Under the pieces are notes generated by a model, which worked only from the letters and a program-made list of their open reading frames with translations, did not search any database and was not told where the DNA came from. A program made the position numbers and the translations under genes. Positions 4,919-5,173 of a stretch of 5,173 bases of DNA are shown in pieces. Every line of letters begins with the position of its first letter. Position 1 is the stretch's first letter. Origin of the DNA: Bacteroidales bacterium (GTDB lineage: Bacteria; Bacteroidota; Bacteroidia; Bacteroidales; F082). The stretch is from NCBI GenBank assembly GCA_017508895.1, contig JAFWRA010000204.1, positions 1 through 5,173 on the forward strand. Direction: 5' to 3'.

Positions 4919-5173
4919 ATGAACACCATCAAATCTTTATTCCTCATCGCCCTGCTCGCCACTTTCAACGCGGCGCAGGCTTGCACCAACTTCCTGATTA
5001 CCAAAGGCGCCAGCGTGGATGGCTCCACAATGATCAGCTATTGCGCCGACTCGCACATCCGCTACGGCGAACTCTACTTCACCCCTGCCGCCGACTGGCC
5101 CGCAGGCAGTATGCGCATTTGCTACGACCGTGGCACCAACGCCCCACGTGGCAGCGTGCCGCAACCGCCTCAC
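4919..5173 (+). CDS. Secreted C69 family peptidase (dipeptidase), N-terminal part
   Basis: The first 85 codons of a rightward gene that runs off the right edge. Residues 1-21 form a signal peptide (NTIKSLFLIALLATF core, ending AQA), and cleavage would expose Cys22 at the start of CTNFLITKGASVDGSTMIS (22-40). The sequence CTNFLIxKGAxxDGSTxxSY and the following HIRYGELYFTPAADWPAG are typical of family C69 (U34, PepD-like) N-terminal-nucleophile hydrolases, in which that Cys is the catalytic nucleophile. The family cleaves dipeptides and related amides; the signal peptide places this member in the periplasm or outside. The AQA-C junction is a signal peptidase I site and not a lipobox. The ATG at 4919-4921 is the only start that includes the signal peptide. 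The rest of the protein, about 450-550 residues in relatives, lies beyond the window. The minus-strand open frame across it (4937-5173) is a shadow. Confidence 0.9.
   Translation, partial: MNTIKSLFLIALLATFNAAQACTNFLITKGASVDGSTMISYCADSHIRYGELYFTPAADWPAGSMRICYDRGTNAPRGSVPQPPH

Noticed and set aside
4671..4922. Small open frames on both strands in the intergenic region (minus 4671-4916, plus 4722-4922)
   Set aside because: The composition is unlike protein, they run across the structured RNA and promoter sites, and no recognisable motif is present.

Overview
The window looks like a chromosomal piece of a Bacteroidota (probably Bacteroidales) genome. Evidence: promoters of the Bacteroidota type (a TTTG box and a TAnnTTTG box instead of -35/-10), no Shine-Dalgarno sequences before the starts, two large surface-type lipoproteins with Bacteroidales-style Fn3/InlB-like architectures, and a C69 dipeptidase with the N-terminal sequence usual in that order.

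Layout, left to right. Positions 1-290 (minus) hold the first 96 codons of the AAA+ ATPase RarA (MgsA). Its promoter is at about 307-337, and behind that promoter are three copies of a 14-bp dyad spaced 33 and 32 bp apart (361-439). Positions 511-626 carry two hairpins whose G-U pairs place them in leftward transcripts. They form the 3' untranslated region and probable terminator of a two-gene leftward operon: an 852-residue lipoprotein (655-3213) with Fn3-like, InlB-like, Ig-like and C-terminal FGE-sulfatase (C-type-lectin-like) domains, and, upstream and 16 bp apart, a 395-residue lipoprotein (3230-4417) with a vWA-like region. Positions 4418-4918 contain no convincing gene but do contain a 202-nt imperfect rod (4558-4759) readable as a minus-strand structured RNA. 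The window ends with the first 85 codons of a rightward secreted C69 peptidase (4919-5173).

The most interesting points are two. First, the last 30 codons of the 852-residue protein look like the variable repeat of a diversity-generating retroelement (DGR): 14 of 24 codons are AAC or forms reachable from AAC by changing only the adenines, set in a fixed GC-rich frame, at the exact position where FGE-type DGR targets vary. No reverse transcriptase or template repeat lies in the window, so the element would have to act from elsewhere or be lost. Second, the 202-nt rod has about 67 base pairs, and all six non-Watson-Crick pairs are G-U in the minus-strand RNA (A-C in the plus strand), which argues for selection on a leftward RNA. 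It could be a free small RNA (6S-like in shape) or the leader of the lipoprotein operon. I could not assign it to a known family.

Working model (inference): a lipoprotein pair at the cell surface, one partner carrying a diversifiable ligand-binding face on a long multidomain stalk and the other a vWA-like partner, preceded by a structured RNA. RarA and the peptidase are probably unrelated neighbours.
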